Shown one piece after another: positions 46,807 through 59,090 of a stretch of DNA of 64,000 bases; position 1 is the stretch's first letter, and each line of letters starts with the position of its first letter. A model generated the notes under the pieces. The model made no database searches. It had not been told where the DNA came from and was given only the letters and a program-made list of their open reading frames with translations. Origin of the DNA: Cycas panzhihuaensis (taxonomy: Eukaryota; Cycadophyta). The stretch covers positions 14,880,001 to 14,944,000 of the forward strand of contig CM041465.1 of NCBI GenBank assembly GCA_023213395.1, read 5' to 3'. The translations under genes and the position numbers were made by a program.

Positions 46807-49570
46807 TGTATACAAGACTTTAGTACATGATAAAAAAGTATGATTTTCAATGAAAAAATGAGAAGACTAATTCTAAAATGAATAAATAACTTGAAATAAG
46901 TAATACTTTTATATTAATACACTATGAAAAATGAAGTAAATGATCAAGCTATTCCTTCTTAATAAACTAGAATGAATGCCAATATGCAAGCCAGTGTCTT
47001 TCAAATTAAAATACTCTTTGAAAATAAAGTACGTAAGAAACTATATACACCTTCTATAAGTAAAGCAATGAATTAATGAAGTTTTCAATATTTGAATGCC
47101 CTTAAATCAAGAATGTTAGATGAACCTTTGATGCATAAAATGAATAAGAAAATACTTGTAACTATGCCTTTTCTATGCACTCCTCAAGCTTAAAAAAATA
47201 TGACTTTAGAATAAATAAGAAAACTTCTTTAACTAATGCACTAATGAACTTAAAGATGTATGAAGACTATTGCAAATATGCTTTGTAATAAGGTGAATAA
47301 AATGATAAGAAACTCCTTTGTAAGTTTATAAGCAAACTAGGTATAACCTTTATGGCAAATCAAATAAGATTTTAACCATGCAAATTTGAAATAAAATTGC
47401 CCTTAATGATGAAAAAATATAGAAGATCGATAAGATTCTTTAACTAAGCTTAAATTTAAAAAAATAAAGAGTAGCTTGAGCAAAAGAAATGACCTTTTTC
47501 AATGTAAAAGTGAGTAGTTATTCCTTTGAAAATAGTAAAAAATAAGAAACTAAAGTGCAATTTTGCTTTTAGTAATAGAAATGCTTGAAGAAAGATAAGT
47601 TTCTTATAGAAAATAAACAACTAAAATATAAAAAAGTACCTATTTGATTAAATAGCTCATCTTAGCTTGAAGTGTTGAAGAACTAGCTTCTTACTATAAA
47701 AAAGAACTTGAAAATGCAAACAAGAGATGATAAAAGCTTCAAGAATGAGCTATTAATAATCAATAAATTAGCTATAACCTTTTGAAATCATATAATGTAT
47801 AAAACGTTATAGAATGATACCGATAAGGACTGAATAAGATGCTAAAAATAAGTTACTTCAAAAACCTACTAAATGAACTTAGAATTAAGTAGAATCTATC
47901 TTAAATTAAAGAATATCAAATTTGCTTTCCAATGGATTTAACCATTCAAAAAAATGACTTTGTAGCTCAAGATTTTAATCAATAAGTACAAGGTCCCTTT
48001 TATGGGCTTGAAATAATGCTACAAGACTAAAATATTATAAAAACTGAATGCAACCTTATAAAAAATATAAAAAGAATTCACCTATATATAGAAGACCTTT
48101 AAATCTAATTTATTTCAAAAGAAATTTAAAGAAAAAACTTCAAAAAATGTTAATTAGTGAGTAGTTAGGCTTGATACAATCCCTTAACTTCAATAGCTTG
48201 TAATATCTACAAAACAACTTCCAAATATTTAAGAGATTATATCAACATGAAGAGATCTGAGTTAGCTTTTTGGCAAAGCTAACGGATCAGAAAACAGATT
48301 CCAAACAAGGAAGATATAACAAAAATAGTAACGTGACCTCTTTATGTTTAATAAATTGAAAGCTAAAAAATGAAGTGACTTTAAATCATTAAAAACTGGT
48401 GTAGCTCTCAACATTATAGTCACAACGAAACTAGTTTCATTAAAAACTAGTACTCCAATGAGAAGTTAGGAATAAAAATATGCCAGTTACCCTTTAGAAG
48501 AAAATAAATAGAAAAAATTGTAAAGAAAAATTGTTATAAAGTGAAGTTGGCCCCTTGTAATGAAAGCAAGAGTCACATGGAAGTCACGGGACCAAGGCTG
48601 AGGATGGAGGGGGCTTATTACCTTAATAAAGGATTTTGAAGTTTATTAAGAATAATTAAATTTTTATAAACCTTAAAAATAATATTAATCAATCGTTATA
48701 TTAATTGATTGAAAACTGAATAATGTTAAAACGTCGATGACGACCTACGCAGGGACTCTAGGGTAAAACTAGAGGAGAAATCTGATCAAAAAATAATCAT
48801 GACACTTAGATTTTAGATTTCAGAGAGGGGGCAACAGATCCTTCAGACGAATTAGGCTGGGGAATGATTGACAAACATGATTAAAATACATATATTATGT
48901 GAAAAAATGAGGATGATGGGCACATGACGAGTAGAGCATAGTGAGAGAATAGAGATGAAATGCTCTTTGATCATGCCAGAGGGTCTCTAATGATGGCGCC
49001 TAAGTAGAACAGACCCAATTCTAAAGAGAAATTAGAAAATAATTTCAAAAAAATTTGTATAAATTAAAGAAAATAAAAAAATAGTGAAGGATGGGGCTGA
49101 GGCGACTCAGGTGGTCAGATGTCCCTACAGGAGTGACATATTGACACCAAATTTTAGGAGTCGCTAGATATCTAGGATAGCTAGGCACCAATAAATTTTC
49201 ATTCCAAATAAAGATTTATAGAGTGAGAATGAAGCACCAGGTTGAATCAAGATCTAAATGAAAAACTGAGACTCAGAGAGAGATTTCTCTCAGTATGAGC
49301 AATGAAACCATGAATGGCTTTCACTACTGGCTAGAGGATTCAATTTCGATCACAATGAGCAGTCATATGAGGTAGTTTCGATCAAAGACTGAGAAGTTAT
49401 AATCGATTGAATGACACATATAATCATATGAAAAATTTATAAACAGAAAAATTAAATAATATAAATGATGATTTTATAAAGTTAAACTTTAATAAAACCT
49501 AATAGTATTTCACATACCAACTTACACGGAGAATGAGCCATGAATATCAATTGAAGCTTGCCAAGATCTG
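46807..49570 (-). other. Non-coding interior of Copia-4
   Basis: 2.8 kb of A/T-rich sequence between primer site and gag with no domain recognised. It is unusually long for a copia leader. Confidence 0.6.
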
Positions 49571-49582
49571 GCTTTGATACCA
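49571..49582 (-). promoter_or_regulatory. Primer binding site of Copia-4
   Basis: GCTTTGATACCA, one transition from the Met primer complement, touching the right LTR. Confidence 0.83.
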
Positions 49583-49908
49583 TATGAAGGTAATTAATAG
49601 AGAGTAGAGTAGAGTAGGAAACTTAAATAACTCAATCCATAATGTAAATCATATGAAACATCTTTGTATTAATCCATGATTGCTTAAAAGGACATCAAAG
49701 ATCCTTGATAAGGTGGTGTTGATTAACACCAAGGGTATTAACCCCAAAGTATATATATTTTGGGAGGAGGGCAGGAGCCCTCCTAGACTTGAATTCAAAT
49801 TAATATAAAATAATGCACAACATTAAAGATAAACTTACCTAACATACCATTGAAGCTTGTGCATTTTGTATTCCAATGTAGGGTCATGTGATGAACATTA
49901 ACCTAATA
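49583..49908 (-). repeat. Right (5') LTR of Copia-4
   Basis: 326 bp from TATGAAGG to CCTAATA, followed by ATTAG. Confidence 0.87.
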
Positions 49909-49913
49909 ATTAG

Positions 49914-50560
49914 TAAAAAGTGATTAATTTGATGACAGACCTTTTCCACCTAGATTTTCTCCTTATGGTGAATTGCCACCTCCTACACTTCCAACTAGAC
50001 TTGATATTGATGACTTAAAGAGAGGATTTAATATATAACTTAGGGGAGTTCTCACTTCAAGCCAATGTTGGTTCCAAACCTGATTCATTGTACTATACAA
50101 TTCTAATTCAATCAAATTTCTTTTATTTGCTTATGATGTTGTTTCTTCTTGAAGTTCCTCTTTGGCCATGTTATATTGTAACTCTTCTCTTTCCACAAAA
50201 TCTTCCTCAACTATTTCTTTTTGTAACACTTATTCTTTAATATGATCCTCTTCTAGTGCACACCTTTGGTCACTTATAGTTTATGTCATCTTTTCTTTAA
50301 TAGATTCTCTACCCGTCTGAGCATTCATCTCTTTCTTTAATTCACCTTATTTACTTAACTTTTTCCTCCTTGTTGAGTTAGCAAGTGGATGCCTCTTCAC
50401 TTACTTTTTTGACGTAAGCGAAAATCTTGGCTTATGTACTCCTACTTGGAGTTTATCTTTTTCTTAATACTCTCTATGTTCACAATGTGATTTAACTTTG
50501 ACTTTAGGTGGCATAGAATAGGTCCCAATTCCTTACTCAACTTTACTCATTATACTTTAC
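49914..50560 (-). pseudogene. G2 gag N-terminal region
   Basis: A minus-strand phase beginning close to the 5' LTR (M near 50555) stays protein-like with stops: VKVKSHCEHRE, KRHPLANSTRRKKLSK, GELKKEMNAQTGRESIKEKM and KEELQEETTS. It is charged, with Glu/Lys-rich helical segments, as in the N-terminal part of long gypsy gag proteins. It is contiguous with 45758 once Copia-4 is removed. No defined domain. Confidence 0.5.
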
Positions 50561-50607
50561 TTATTCATCGTTCTTGTTGAATTTGTATAAGCAACATGAT
50601 TAATATA

Positions 50608-51424
50608 TGTCTTGCTCTATCTCTACATATGAACCATAATAACAACTAGATAAAATAAGCATAAAGAACATTAGATATGATGTAAACATGATATTATTGG
50701 AAATAGAGGAATGCATATGGTCCTCTTACAACTAGATGTAGGCCTTAATGGTACACAAGATATACATTTGCGGCATCAAGCCTACTGTAGCAAGAAGACT
50801 CTATAATTCTTTTTCCTATACACACATAACCATTTTTAGACCAACTTCTTTTTATATAAAAATAGGTAGTTTAATTAACACTATTATAAAAAATAATATG
50901 ATAGTTTCTACACAATAAAACAACCAATTATGTTCTTGACACTAATTGCGAATGGTTACAATTTTGATAAATATTATGATTTAGTTGCAACTACAGTCTC
51001 AATTCTGATTTAGTTGTAACTATAGTTCCAACTATGATCTAGTTTTAACCATAGCTCCAATTATGATCTAGTTGCAATTATTGCTCTAACTGTGATCCAA
51101 TTGCAACCACAGGTCCAACTATGATTTGGCCATAACTACTGCTCCAACTATAATCTAGTTGCAACCACCACTCCAACTACGATCTAGTCGTAATCATAAC
51201 TCCAACTGTGATCTAGTCACAACTGTAACTCCAACTGTGACCTGGTCACAACTACTACTCCAAATATAATTTGATCATAATCATAGCTCTAATTATGATC
51301 TAGTCGTAATCATAACTCCAACTATGACCCAGTTGTAATTGTAATCTTCAACTATGATTTAGCTACAATCATACTACGACCTCAACAACTCTAAAATATA
51401 TGCATGTAATTTCACCCACCCACA
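50608..51424 (-). repeat. Right (5') LTR of G2
   Basis: About 817 bp from TGTCTTGCTC to CCACACA-like end, homologous to 16709-17518. Confidence 0.85.
50985..51385. repeat. 29-bp tandem repeat array in G2 right LTR
   Basis: About 14 units; from 51166 on, several keep exact 29-base length (each beginning ACTCCAACT or close). Same family as 17075-17480. Confidence 0.87.
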
Positions 51425-52550
51425 ATTATCAAATTCATGAAAGTTTCTGTTGATTTTTGGAACATCCTCCATAATTCATATTTACCAAGTCATCTTCTTC
51501 CTTAACTATTTGCCTTTGTTTTATACTTAAAATTCATTCTTATCAATATTGACTTGATTGTGTCTTATCTCTTATTATATTTATAATTACTACCACATTT
51601 ACTACATGCTTGAATTTATTCTTATTATTGTTAATTTGATCATCACCCATTATATTTATTTTTATTTGACATTAATTTGTAAACTTTTAACATATGCATT
51701 ATAACATTATAGAATTTATAATAACATCCAACTAAGAATTACATAGAAATTCATCAACCAATTCTTCTTTATTAATAACAAGAATGATTTATCTAATATA
51801 ATTACTCTCACTAATCATATTGGATAAAATTTGTAATGCTGATGTCCAAATTAATACAAGCCCATACTTAGATTTTAGGAGTATAAGGTTTTGAACTACT
51901 CATTAGACTAAGACTATTTATATAAATATTTAACTTGGACAATTACAAAGATAGTTATGAAACTAATTTTACAATGTGTCAAAACTTTATCATATGTAGG
52001 CTAGGTCTATGTCAACTTATTTTAAAAGCCAAAAACCAACATCAAGCAAGTCCATATATGTAAATGACATCAATACAAGACAATTTCTAAGACTTTGATA
52101 TATCGATATCTTTAATATAAAATTCTCAACACATGAAATTTGATAAAACCTTTACAATACCGATGTCATCTTAACTAGCCAACATCTCTCCTAGACTTAA
52201 TAATATTTCATCATATAATACACAAAGCTAACATCTCTTTAAATAAAACAAATAACTATTTACTTTGTGAAACAAATTTTTAATAAAAAAATGATATTTT
52301 TAGGGTTGAAAGGTATTTCTAATAATTTATAAGAATCTTTGACCAATTGTATCGCCTCATTTGAGAACCTTAAAATTATATAAAGATGTTCTTCTATTAT
52401 TATCATTGAGGCTTGAAACTCCTCATTTATACAAATAACAAATATATTGCTAGCCAGTTGAACCTCAAATTGAAGCTAATCACTTAAACAATAAGCATTG
52501 TTAAATATCTCCTCAAGTTTTAGCTATAATAAAATAATTTAAGGATGGCT
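51425..52550. other. AT-rich DNA right of G2
   Basis: No coding motif. The first bases may be the third piece of the G0 LTR. The end meets the poly-A side of LINE-2. Confidence 0.4.
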
Positions 52551-52899
52551 CTCTTTTTGTTTTTGGTATGGTCTAAATAAATGAGGGGATTAAAAGGGGA
52601 CCCTGACCCTTATACAAAAACTACCTAAATTAGCTACAAAGATCTAGTGTGATAAGCCCACAACCTAACTAGTCATAAGACTCTAAACTATCAATATGTT
52701 CCCTTGCCATAACAAGCCTAGTGGCTAGCTTACTGCTACCCCAACACTGCTAGTGCCTCCTAAATCTTCCTTGACTAGACCCAACAACTTCACCAAAAAA
52801 TAATCCTTCCACATTTGATTCTTTTTGAATTATACCCCTAATTTGCTAACTAGTATGCTATCTTATTTCCTTCCCTATAGATATGACCTATCTTGATGC

Positions 52900-53270
52900 C
52901 TTCACTCCTCTAAAGTGTCACCTTGACATCATTGACCATGGCCCTATATTTCTAGTCAGGCTCTACTTCTCCTTTAATCATTTTTATCATATTTAGGGAG
53001 TCCCCTTCAAATATAACTTTTGGGTACCCCTCACAGCTGGCCAAATCCATAGCTCTTCTCATTTCTTCAAGGTTTGCCTTGTGGTTTGTCTTAGAACCAT
53101 AATATTCCACAAAGGCCTAAAGAACTATACCTCTATTATCTTTGCAAAGCCCACCTCCCCCCACCTCTCTATGATTTCCTTTAGATGTACCATCAAAATT
53201 AACTTTAACCCAGTTTTCCTGTAGGGGAGACCAAACTACTTGCCTCTTCGTATTAGCCCTATACTTGAGG
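52900..53270 (-). pseudogene. LINE-2 RNase H
   Basis: Minus strand: WVKVNFDGTS-type start near 53210, GGGGLCKDNRG near 53150, AFVEYYGSKTNHKANLEEM near 53090 and KVIFEGDSLNMIK near 53010. It matches the LINE-1 RNase H blocks with Asp and the GDS Asp kept. Stops between blocks. Confidence 0.75.
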
Positions 53271-53579
53271 TTCTCTGTACTCTAGTTAGCAAGAATCTTC
53301 TATTTCTTAGGTGGAATAAGGCCTTCCTCCTTTTCCTTAAGGGACTCCTTTAAACTAGCCTTTATGATCCCAAAAAGTTTTACTTCATTCAAACTTCTAT
53401 CTTAAAAGGCATGCCTATTATTTTCTTTCCAAATGTTCCATAACATAGTAGGAAAGGACTTCAATCACAAGGAGTTTAAGGTATTACTCCTATAAGGGCT
53501 TACCTAGGCAGTAGCAAGGTCCTTCACCATCCCAGGGAGAACCTAAGATACCCTAAAGGATCTCCCTAACCTTGTCCAC

Positions 53580-54510
53580 ACCTCCCAGAAGTAGGGGTAT
53601 GTATGGGCATGTGATCCAGAGTCTCCTCCTCCTAATGATAGAGAATACATCTATTTACCATCACAAACCCCCTCTTCCTTATGTTATTGAGGGTAAGAAT
53701 TTTATTCTTAAGGCACAACCACTAAAATATAGCTATCTTGGGGATTAAGCCCATTTTCTATATTCCCCCAAGGAGCTTATCTTCACTAATATCTTTCTCA
53801 AATATTAGGAACATGTAACCAATTTTGACCTTGTAGGACCTTGAGGGGGATCCATGCCAAACCATAGAATCATTTTTGAGGAATATGGGGATATACATCT
53901 TATTTATCTCCTCAATGAGAGATGCCTTATAATGTTGCCCATCTTCAAAATGGATATCTTCAAAGTTTTTCCAAACCTTCCAATCCTCAAAGGACTCCCA
54001 ATAATCCTCCACCTTTTTCCTATAATTACTTTCATAGACGACCTATAAAGGAGCAAGAGTCGTTCTTTTATTGAATTAAGTTTGACTACACCAAACATCC
54101 TCCTAGAAATCAATTATCTTCCCATCCCCTAGGCACTAGTAAACCCCTTGCGCTATTATCTTCCTCACATAAACAACACTCCTCCAGATTGTTGAACCCT
54201 GCTTGCTGGAAGCATTATGCTTCAAATACTAGTTGTCTCTAAGATATTTCCTAACCAAAATCTTGCACTAGGATCTGTCCTCCTTGATAGCAAGCCTTCA
54301 TCCTAATTTGGTAATTAAGGCTTTATTGAAACTAGCAATGTCCTTGACGTTCAACCCACTCACCCATTTAGGGAGGCAAACTCTCTCCAAGGACATTAAA
54401 TGAATCCTTTCCTTGACCTTTGCTATAAACCATAAGAATCTTTTTTGAATGGACTTGAGGACACTTATGACCTTCCTTAGGCACCTAAACAAAGACATCA
54501 TGTAAGTAGG
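53580..54510 (-). pseudogene. LINE-2 connector and zinc-finger region
   Basis: Frames at 54501-54298 (SIQKRFLWFIAKVKERIHL, LPKWVSGLNVKDI) and 54012-53758 (VWKNFEDIHF, DSMVWHGSPSRSYKVKIGY) align with the connector of LINE-1. Near 53640-53700 a Cys-rich stretch (ILNNIRKRGFVM then CILYH) stands for the zf-RVT finger. Frameshifts separate all parts. Confidence 0.75.
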
Positions 54511-54770
54511 GGTATTTTAGAGGAGGCCACCAAAAGTTGGAGTTTCCCTACCTGGCTCAGAAGGCCCCCCTTCTAGCCCACTAATTTCCTCTGGACTCAA
54601 CTAATCATAGGGTCTCATAGGTCCTTTCATATTCTACCTATAAATAGAGGCATCCTAAGGTACCATGTGAGTAGCTGGCTTAATGGAATTTCCAAGATCC
54701 TATTATTAGCTCTTTTAGTCCTCTCTAAAGTGTTCAGAAAGAATATGTTGCTCTTCTCAAGGTTTACCTT

Positions 54771-55947
54771 CTAATTCATTATTGCCTCAAAATTTTCAAG
54801 CTCCACCTTGATAACTTTTGCTTCCTTAGTGGAAGCCCTAGTCAGCAAGATGTTGTCATGCACAAAGTGTCGATGGATCAAATTCTCAACCCCTGAGGTG
54901 GGTCTTAATCCCGTAATCTTTCCATCTCTCCTAACCTCCTCTATAGATCTTTGTATTAGTTCAGCCATGATGATAAACATGCATGGCACTAGAGGGTTCC
55001 CTTATCTCAGGCCCCTATAGCCTAGAAAGAAAGAAAAAGAGGTACCATTAACAATCATTGAGAAGCTAGGCTTGTTGATGCAACTCTTAATCCATTTCCT
55101 CCATTGTTTGCCAAAGCCAAATACTCTAATGCATTCCATCAAACATCCCCAAGAGACCCTATCGTAGGCCTTCGAGAGATCAATTATGACTATCATACCA
55201 ACCTCTTTTCTCTGGGAGATAGAGTGCACTATCTCATAGACCACAATGATGTTGTTTAGAATTTGTCTCCCTTTAACAAACCCATCTTGGTTTGTACCAA
55301 TGATTGAAAGGAGAAATTCCTTCAACCTATTCGTTAGGATCTTTAATAAGATTTTGTACTTCATATTACACAGGCTGATTGGCCTAAAGTTCTCCATTCT
55401 CTTAGCATCCCCCTTTTTGGGATTAGAACCAAGAAAGTGGCCTGCCACTCTCCATGAATCTTCCTATTCTCTAAGAAGTCTTTCACATCTTCTAGAAGAT
55501 CATCTTTAATGATATCCTAGTATTCCTGATAGAAGCTGGGGGGAAACCCATCGAGACCTAGAGCTTTATCTTTCTTTATTCCAAAGACTACTTTTCTCAC
55601 CTCTTCCATTATGAGGGTAGATTCTAATATTCTATTTATACTGACTCCTACCTTTTTAGGGATTAATGCCAGCATCTCCTTCCTAGCATCCTCATCTAAC
55701 AACTCAGTTCCTTAAAAAGCTCATTTAAATACTCAACTACAACATCTTTCATAACTTTTTAGTCCAATATCTCCTCCCTAGACTTATTGATCAGAGATCT
55801 AATCTGATTGTTAGCTCTAGGATTTAACATTATAATGTGGAAAATTTTCATATATCTATCACCCTCAGCAAGCCACAAGGCAACCCCCAACATGTACACT
55901 ACTTTATCTCTCCTTTCTTCCAACCGATAGGTATAACTTGTATGCAA
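54771..55947 (-). pseudogene. LINE-2 reverse transcriptase
   Basis: Minus strand: ALWLAEGDRYMKIFHIIM near 55870, KKDKALGLDGFPPSFYQEY near 55540, RPISLCNMKYKILLKILT near 55370, NQDGFVKGRQI, IDLSKAYDRVSWGCL near 55170, PCMFIIMAEL near 54980 and the catalytic box RHFVHDNILLT near 54860, where the first Asp of FVDD is His. Otherwise the L1 order is kept. The FVDD change and five or more breaks make it inactive. Confidence 0.88.
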
Positions 55948-57199
55948 TGATTCTCATGTCACTTACAAGGTCTACCTCCACTATTAGAAGACTCCTCATA
56001 TCACTCCCTTCCTATGTCGGATCCCAATTTGACTATGGAGGGATTTCCCTCAGATTAGGTATATCATGCCTATGTGTTTGAATCACATGAGCCTTCTACT
56101 TCCTTTCAAGGGTCCGCCCAAGAGGGTGAGGACCCTATCTTCTATTTGGCTGACCAACAACACCCACAACCCCACAATCTCTCTACTCATGAGGTAGAGA
56201 CTTCATCCCCTCTAGAGTTTCACCACCACAATGGTGACTCTCATGAGGATCATCCTATGGGGTCTGCTTCGTATGAGGTTCCGTCCACCTCTTATGATCA
56301 AGCAGATACCCCTCCTACTGATGTAGTAGAAGCCCTTAGCCAATGTTTCTAAGCCACCCATCTCCAACCACACCCTAAGCTATTTGAGAACGTCTTGCAA
56401 AGCGTTGTACTTCCTTCTTATATATCGCCCTTGTCTCACTCATCCCATTCAACTTTCGGACCTACGATGAGCCTACCTATCACTTCATCTTCTTCTCCCC
56501 ATGGCTTATGTTCCTTGGGGACCGCCCAAGGTATGTCTTCTTCCTAACTCAGATTGAGTATATCCCTGTCTAGTCAAATGACTATTCCTCCTCTGACAAT
56601 AGTCTATCCACTACCTACTAGACCTAGGGGGCCTCCATGTGCCCATACTTTTAGCCGTATGGAGCCCACCCCCACACACTCTTAATTCTAGTGTAAGGAC
56701 TCTTCTCTTTATGTACCTCCCGGTTATGCCTCTCAACCGTAGGGGCACGGTAAGGGAAACTCACTTTTGGCTTTTGGGGTGGACCCTTTGTACCCATATA
56801 GGGTCACACCACCCATGGGGTGTCTATATGGGAAAAACCCAGTCCCTCACCTCTCTTTTCCATCATCTTGTGTTGCACCTTTACAACGAGGGCAATCCCC
56901 CCCCCCAAATGCACTTTCCCTCAAGCTCCTTTCCAATAAGGAGCGTTTCCTCAAGGAGGAATAGCTCTGTCACACCGGTCCACTCTTGTGCATATCCCTT
57001 CTAATGTGGGATTCATATCCTCTCACCAAATGATGGGAGGATAACATCCTCTTTCAAACCAAACCCTCCAAGGAGGATTCATGCAACCTTGTCTACCTCC
57101 TCTTCTAGCTTCTGTTGACCCTATGGTCCAATCAAGGGCACGCCTCTTTATGGACTATAGATTGACGCCCCTATCCATAGAGGCACTAAGAACCAACTT

Positions 57200-57725
57200 A
57201 CCACCTCATCCTCCTGAGGTCTCCAAATTTGATGGGACTTCGTCATAGGACCCAATAGAGAATGTCCATAGTTTTTCTATTGTATGTATTGATTACTGGG
57301 CCTATGACCACATTTTTATGAAACTTTTCCCATGATCCCTTCAAGGCGATGCCCTTAAGTGGTTTTATTGCCTACCAGCATATTTTATCTTTTAATTCCA
57401 ACAGCTCATGGATGAATTCGTCAACTATTTTAACATAGCCCGTCCATTCGAGAGTGGAATGAAAGCCCTCTTATCTCTCAAACAAGGTCATGATGAGATG
57501 AATTGTGATTTTATGAGATGATTTCATGACCTTCTTCATTCCACCAAGGCAACTCTGCCTGAGGAGTTGAAGAGGGACCTCTTTGTCAATGCTCTTCACC
57601 TAGAAGTCCACGTCGAAGTCCTTAAAATAGGGACAACTACGTGTGACTCTGCCATAGCCAAGTGCTTAGCGCTTGAGGTTATTGAGATCCAAGCTAGGCT
57701 CAAGAAGCCTATAAAGCCCTCATAA
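57200..57725 (+). pseudogene. G3 gag domain core
   Basis: Part of the polyprotein above. PEVSKFDGTSS, a stop, DPIENVHSFS, then IFMKLFP, SLQGDALKWF and LPEELKRDLFVNAL match the retrotransposon-gag fold order closely. Four or five stops at Trp or Gln places. Confidence 0.8.
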
Positions 57726-58689
57726 TGACATGAGGCACCTATGCCACTCTGAAAGACCAAAATCCAGTAGCTCGCCAAGTCTTCTTCCCATCCAACTGAA
57801 AAGACCTTGGATCCTCTCACTTTTGCTATACATTCATTTGAACGTACCATGAAGGAGCTCAAACTCCAGGCTCCTTCATCCCCTACCTTACATAAACCAG
57901 TCCACCAGGCTTCTAAAGCCACTCCCTCAAAGAGTAGTAACACCCAATCTTCTCAAGCAAGGAAGCCCAATTCCTCCCTTGAGAAGAAGTGGTGTTCCAT
58001 CCACGGGGAATGTTTTCATGAAGATTTGTAGTACCAGGCCCAACACCCTAGAGCTACCTCACAACATGATTATTCCTCGAAACGGGCATTTAGGCCTAAC
58101 TTAGACTATCCCGTCCATAGAGATCCCTTCCCCAAATATGGGGAATATGATCACAACAACCAATAGAAGAATAACTGAAATAGAGGAAGATCCCCAAACC
58201 CTCGCCCTCATAAGCCAAAGGGAAGGGTGTAAGGAGTTCATTCTCTTCCTTTGGTTCTCTTAACTATCACACTCCTTCACCTTCTCGATCCCGAAATAAG
58301 GGAAAGAAGGTCATCCAGATACTTGAGACTACACCATTGTACGTCCTAACCCAGTCTCAAGTAGCTAAAGAGACAAACGGTGCCTCTTCATCCATACCTC
58401 ATCTTGATCCTCTTCTAGAAGTCCCTGTGCTCCCAAGACCATTCCCATGTACCCTAGTCACTATAACTTTCGAAGAGCTCTTCCCCAACCTACTGCAAAG
58501 GGGAAGCCCTTCTCTATCATTGATGAGCTCCACACCATTGCTACGGGGATGTCCTTGATGGATGTCTTGAGAAGTTATCCTAAGCAATGTGCTCTTCTTC
58601 TTGAAGCTCTTAGCCAATAAGATGCTTCCATCTATGTGGTAGGTGCTACCTCCCATGGACCACATGTCATCTCATTCGATCCCTGAGAT

Positions 58690-59090
58690 CTCCCATCTCG
58701 TAGTGAATGAGAGAAGATTTTGCATTACCCATTTGTCATTTCCGCTGACACTCCTGATTTTATCATAAAGAGGACCATTGTATATAATGGATCCTCAGTT
58801 AATGCTATGCTTATGCACATGCTCAAGGAGCTAGGCATAGTAGCTCTTGAGTCTGTCCCTTGGAAATGCCAAGGGTATGACGAGACGGAGAAGTCCCCCT
58901 TAGGGTCGGTCTTCCTTTCCCTCACCTTAGGAAGGAAGACCGTTTCTGTCAAAGTTATTGTACTTTATATCGATGTGGAGTATAACCTCTTATTGGGCTA
59001 ACCATGGCTTGACCAAACAGAAGTAATCTGCTCCTCATATTATGGGCAACTTAAATTTGTCCATGAAGGATGGGTTAAGGTTATCGCCCA
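58690..59090 (+). pseudogene. G3 aspartic protease domain
   Basis: Open for 93 codons (58720-59001) and readable past the TAA at 58999: VYNGSSVNAMLMHMLKELGI, PLGSVFLSLTLGRK, VIVLYIDVEYNLLLG. The pattern is specific for the Tat/Ogre protease, not for copia. The catalytic Asp is replaced by Tyr, so even this open part is inactive. Confidence 0.8.

Larger units (their letters stand above)
45764..49908 (-). mobile_element. Non-autonomous gag-only LTR element (Copia-4)
   Basis: 4.1-kb element with LTRs of 324 and 326 bp, duplication ATTAG, primer site complement GCTTTGATACCA (49571-49582) and a pyrimidine tract TTCTCCCCCTT (46088) after the left LTR. The interior holds one recognisable gene, a copia gag at 46171-46806. 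No protease, integrase, RT or RNase H motif. The rest (about 2.8 kb) is AT-rich non-coding. This fits the TR-GAG type of non-autonomous element. Confidence 0.85.
16709..51424 (-). mobile_element. Large Ty3-gypsy element G2 with nested insertions
   Basis: LTRs of about 0.81 kb at 16709-17518 and 50608-51424 bracket minus-strand gypsy parts in correct order: gag N-terminus (49914-50560), gag and protease (43.8-45.7 kb), RT (42458-42860, then 30363-30716), RT thumb and RNase H (about 21.0-21.6 kb), integrase (19780-20620) and an extra frame (18480-19260). Each gap is explained by a nested insertion whose flanks rejoin the coding frame. Without them G2 is about 10 kb. A pyrimidine run (TCTCCCCC, 17519-17526) beside the left LTR is the polypurine tract. 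Flanks read ATTAC(G) and ATTAT, a possible decayed duplication. No primer site is clear. Confidence 0.85.
52551..56005 (-). mobile_element. 5'-truncated plant L1 LINE (LINE-2)
   Basis: Minus-strand L1 with the same domain order as LINE-1 but with no endonuclease and no ORF1. The 3' side is T-rich at 52551-52565; the 5' cut lies about 10 bases before the gag ATG at 56014. Truncation at the 5' end is normal for LINE insertions. Frames are much more broken than in LINE-1, so it is older. No clear target duplication. Confidence 0.85.
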
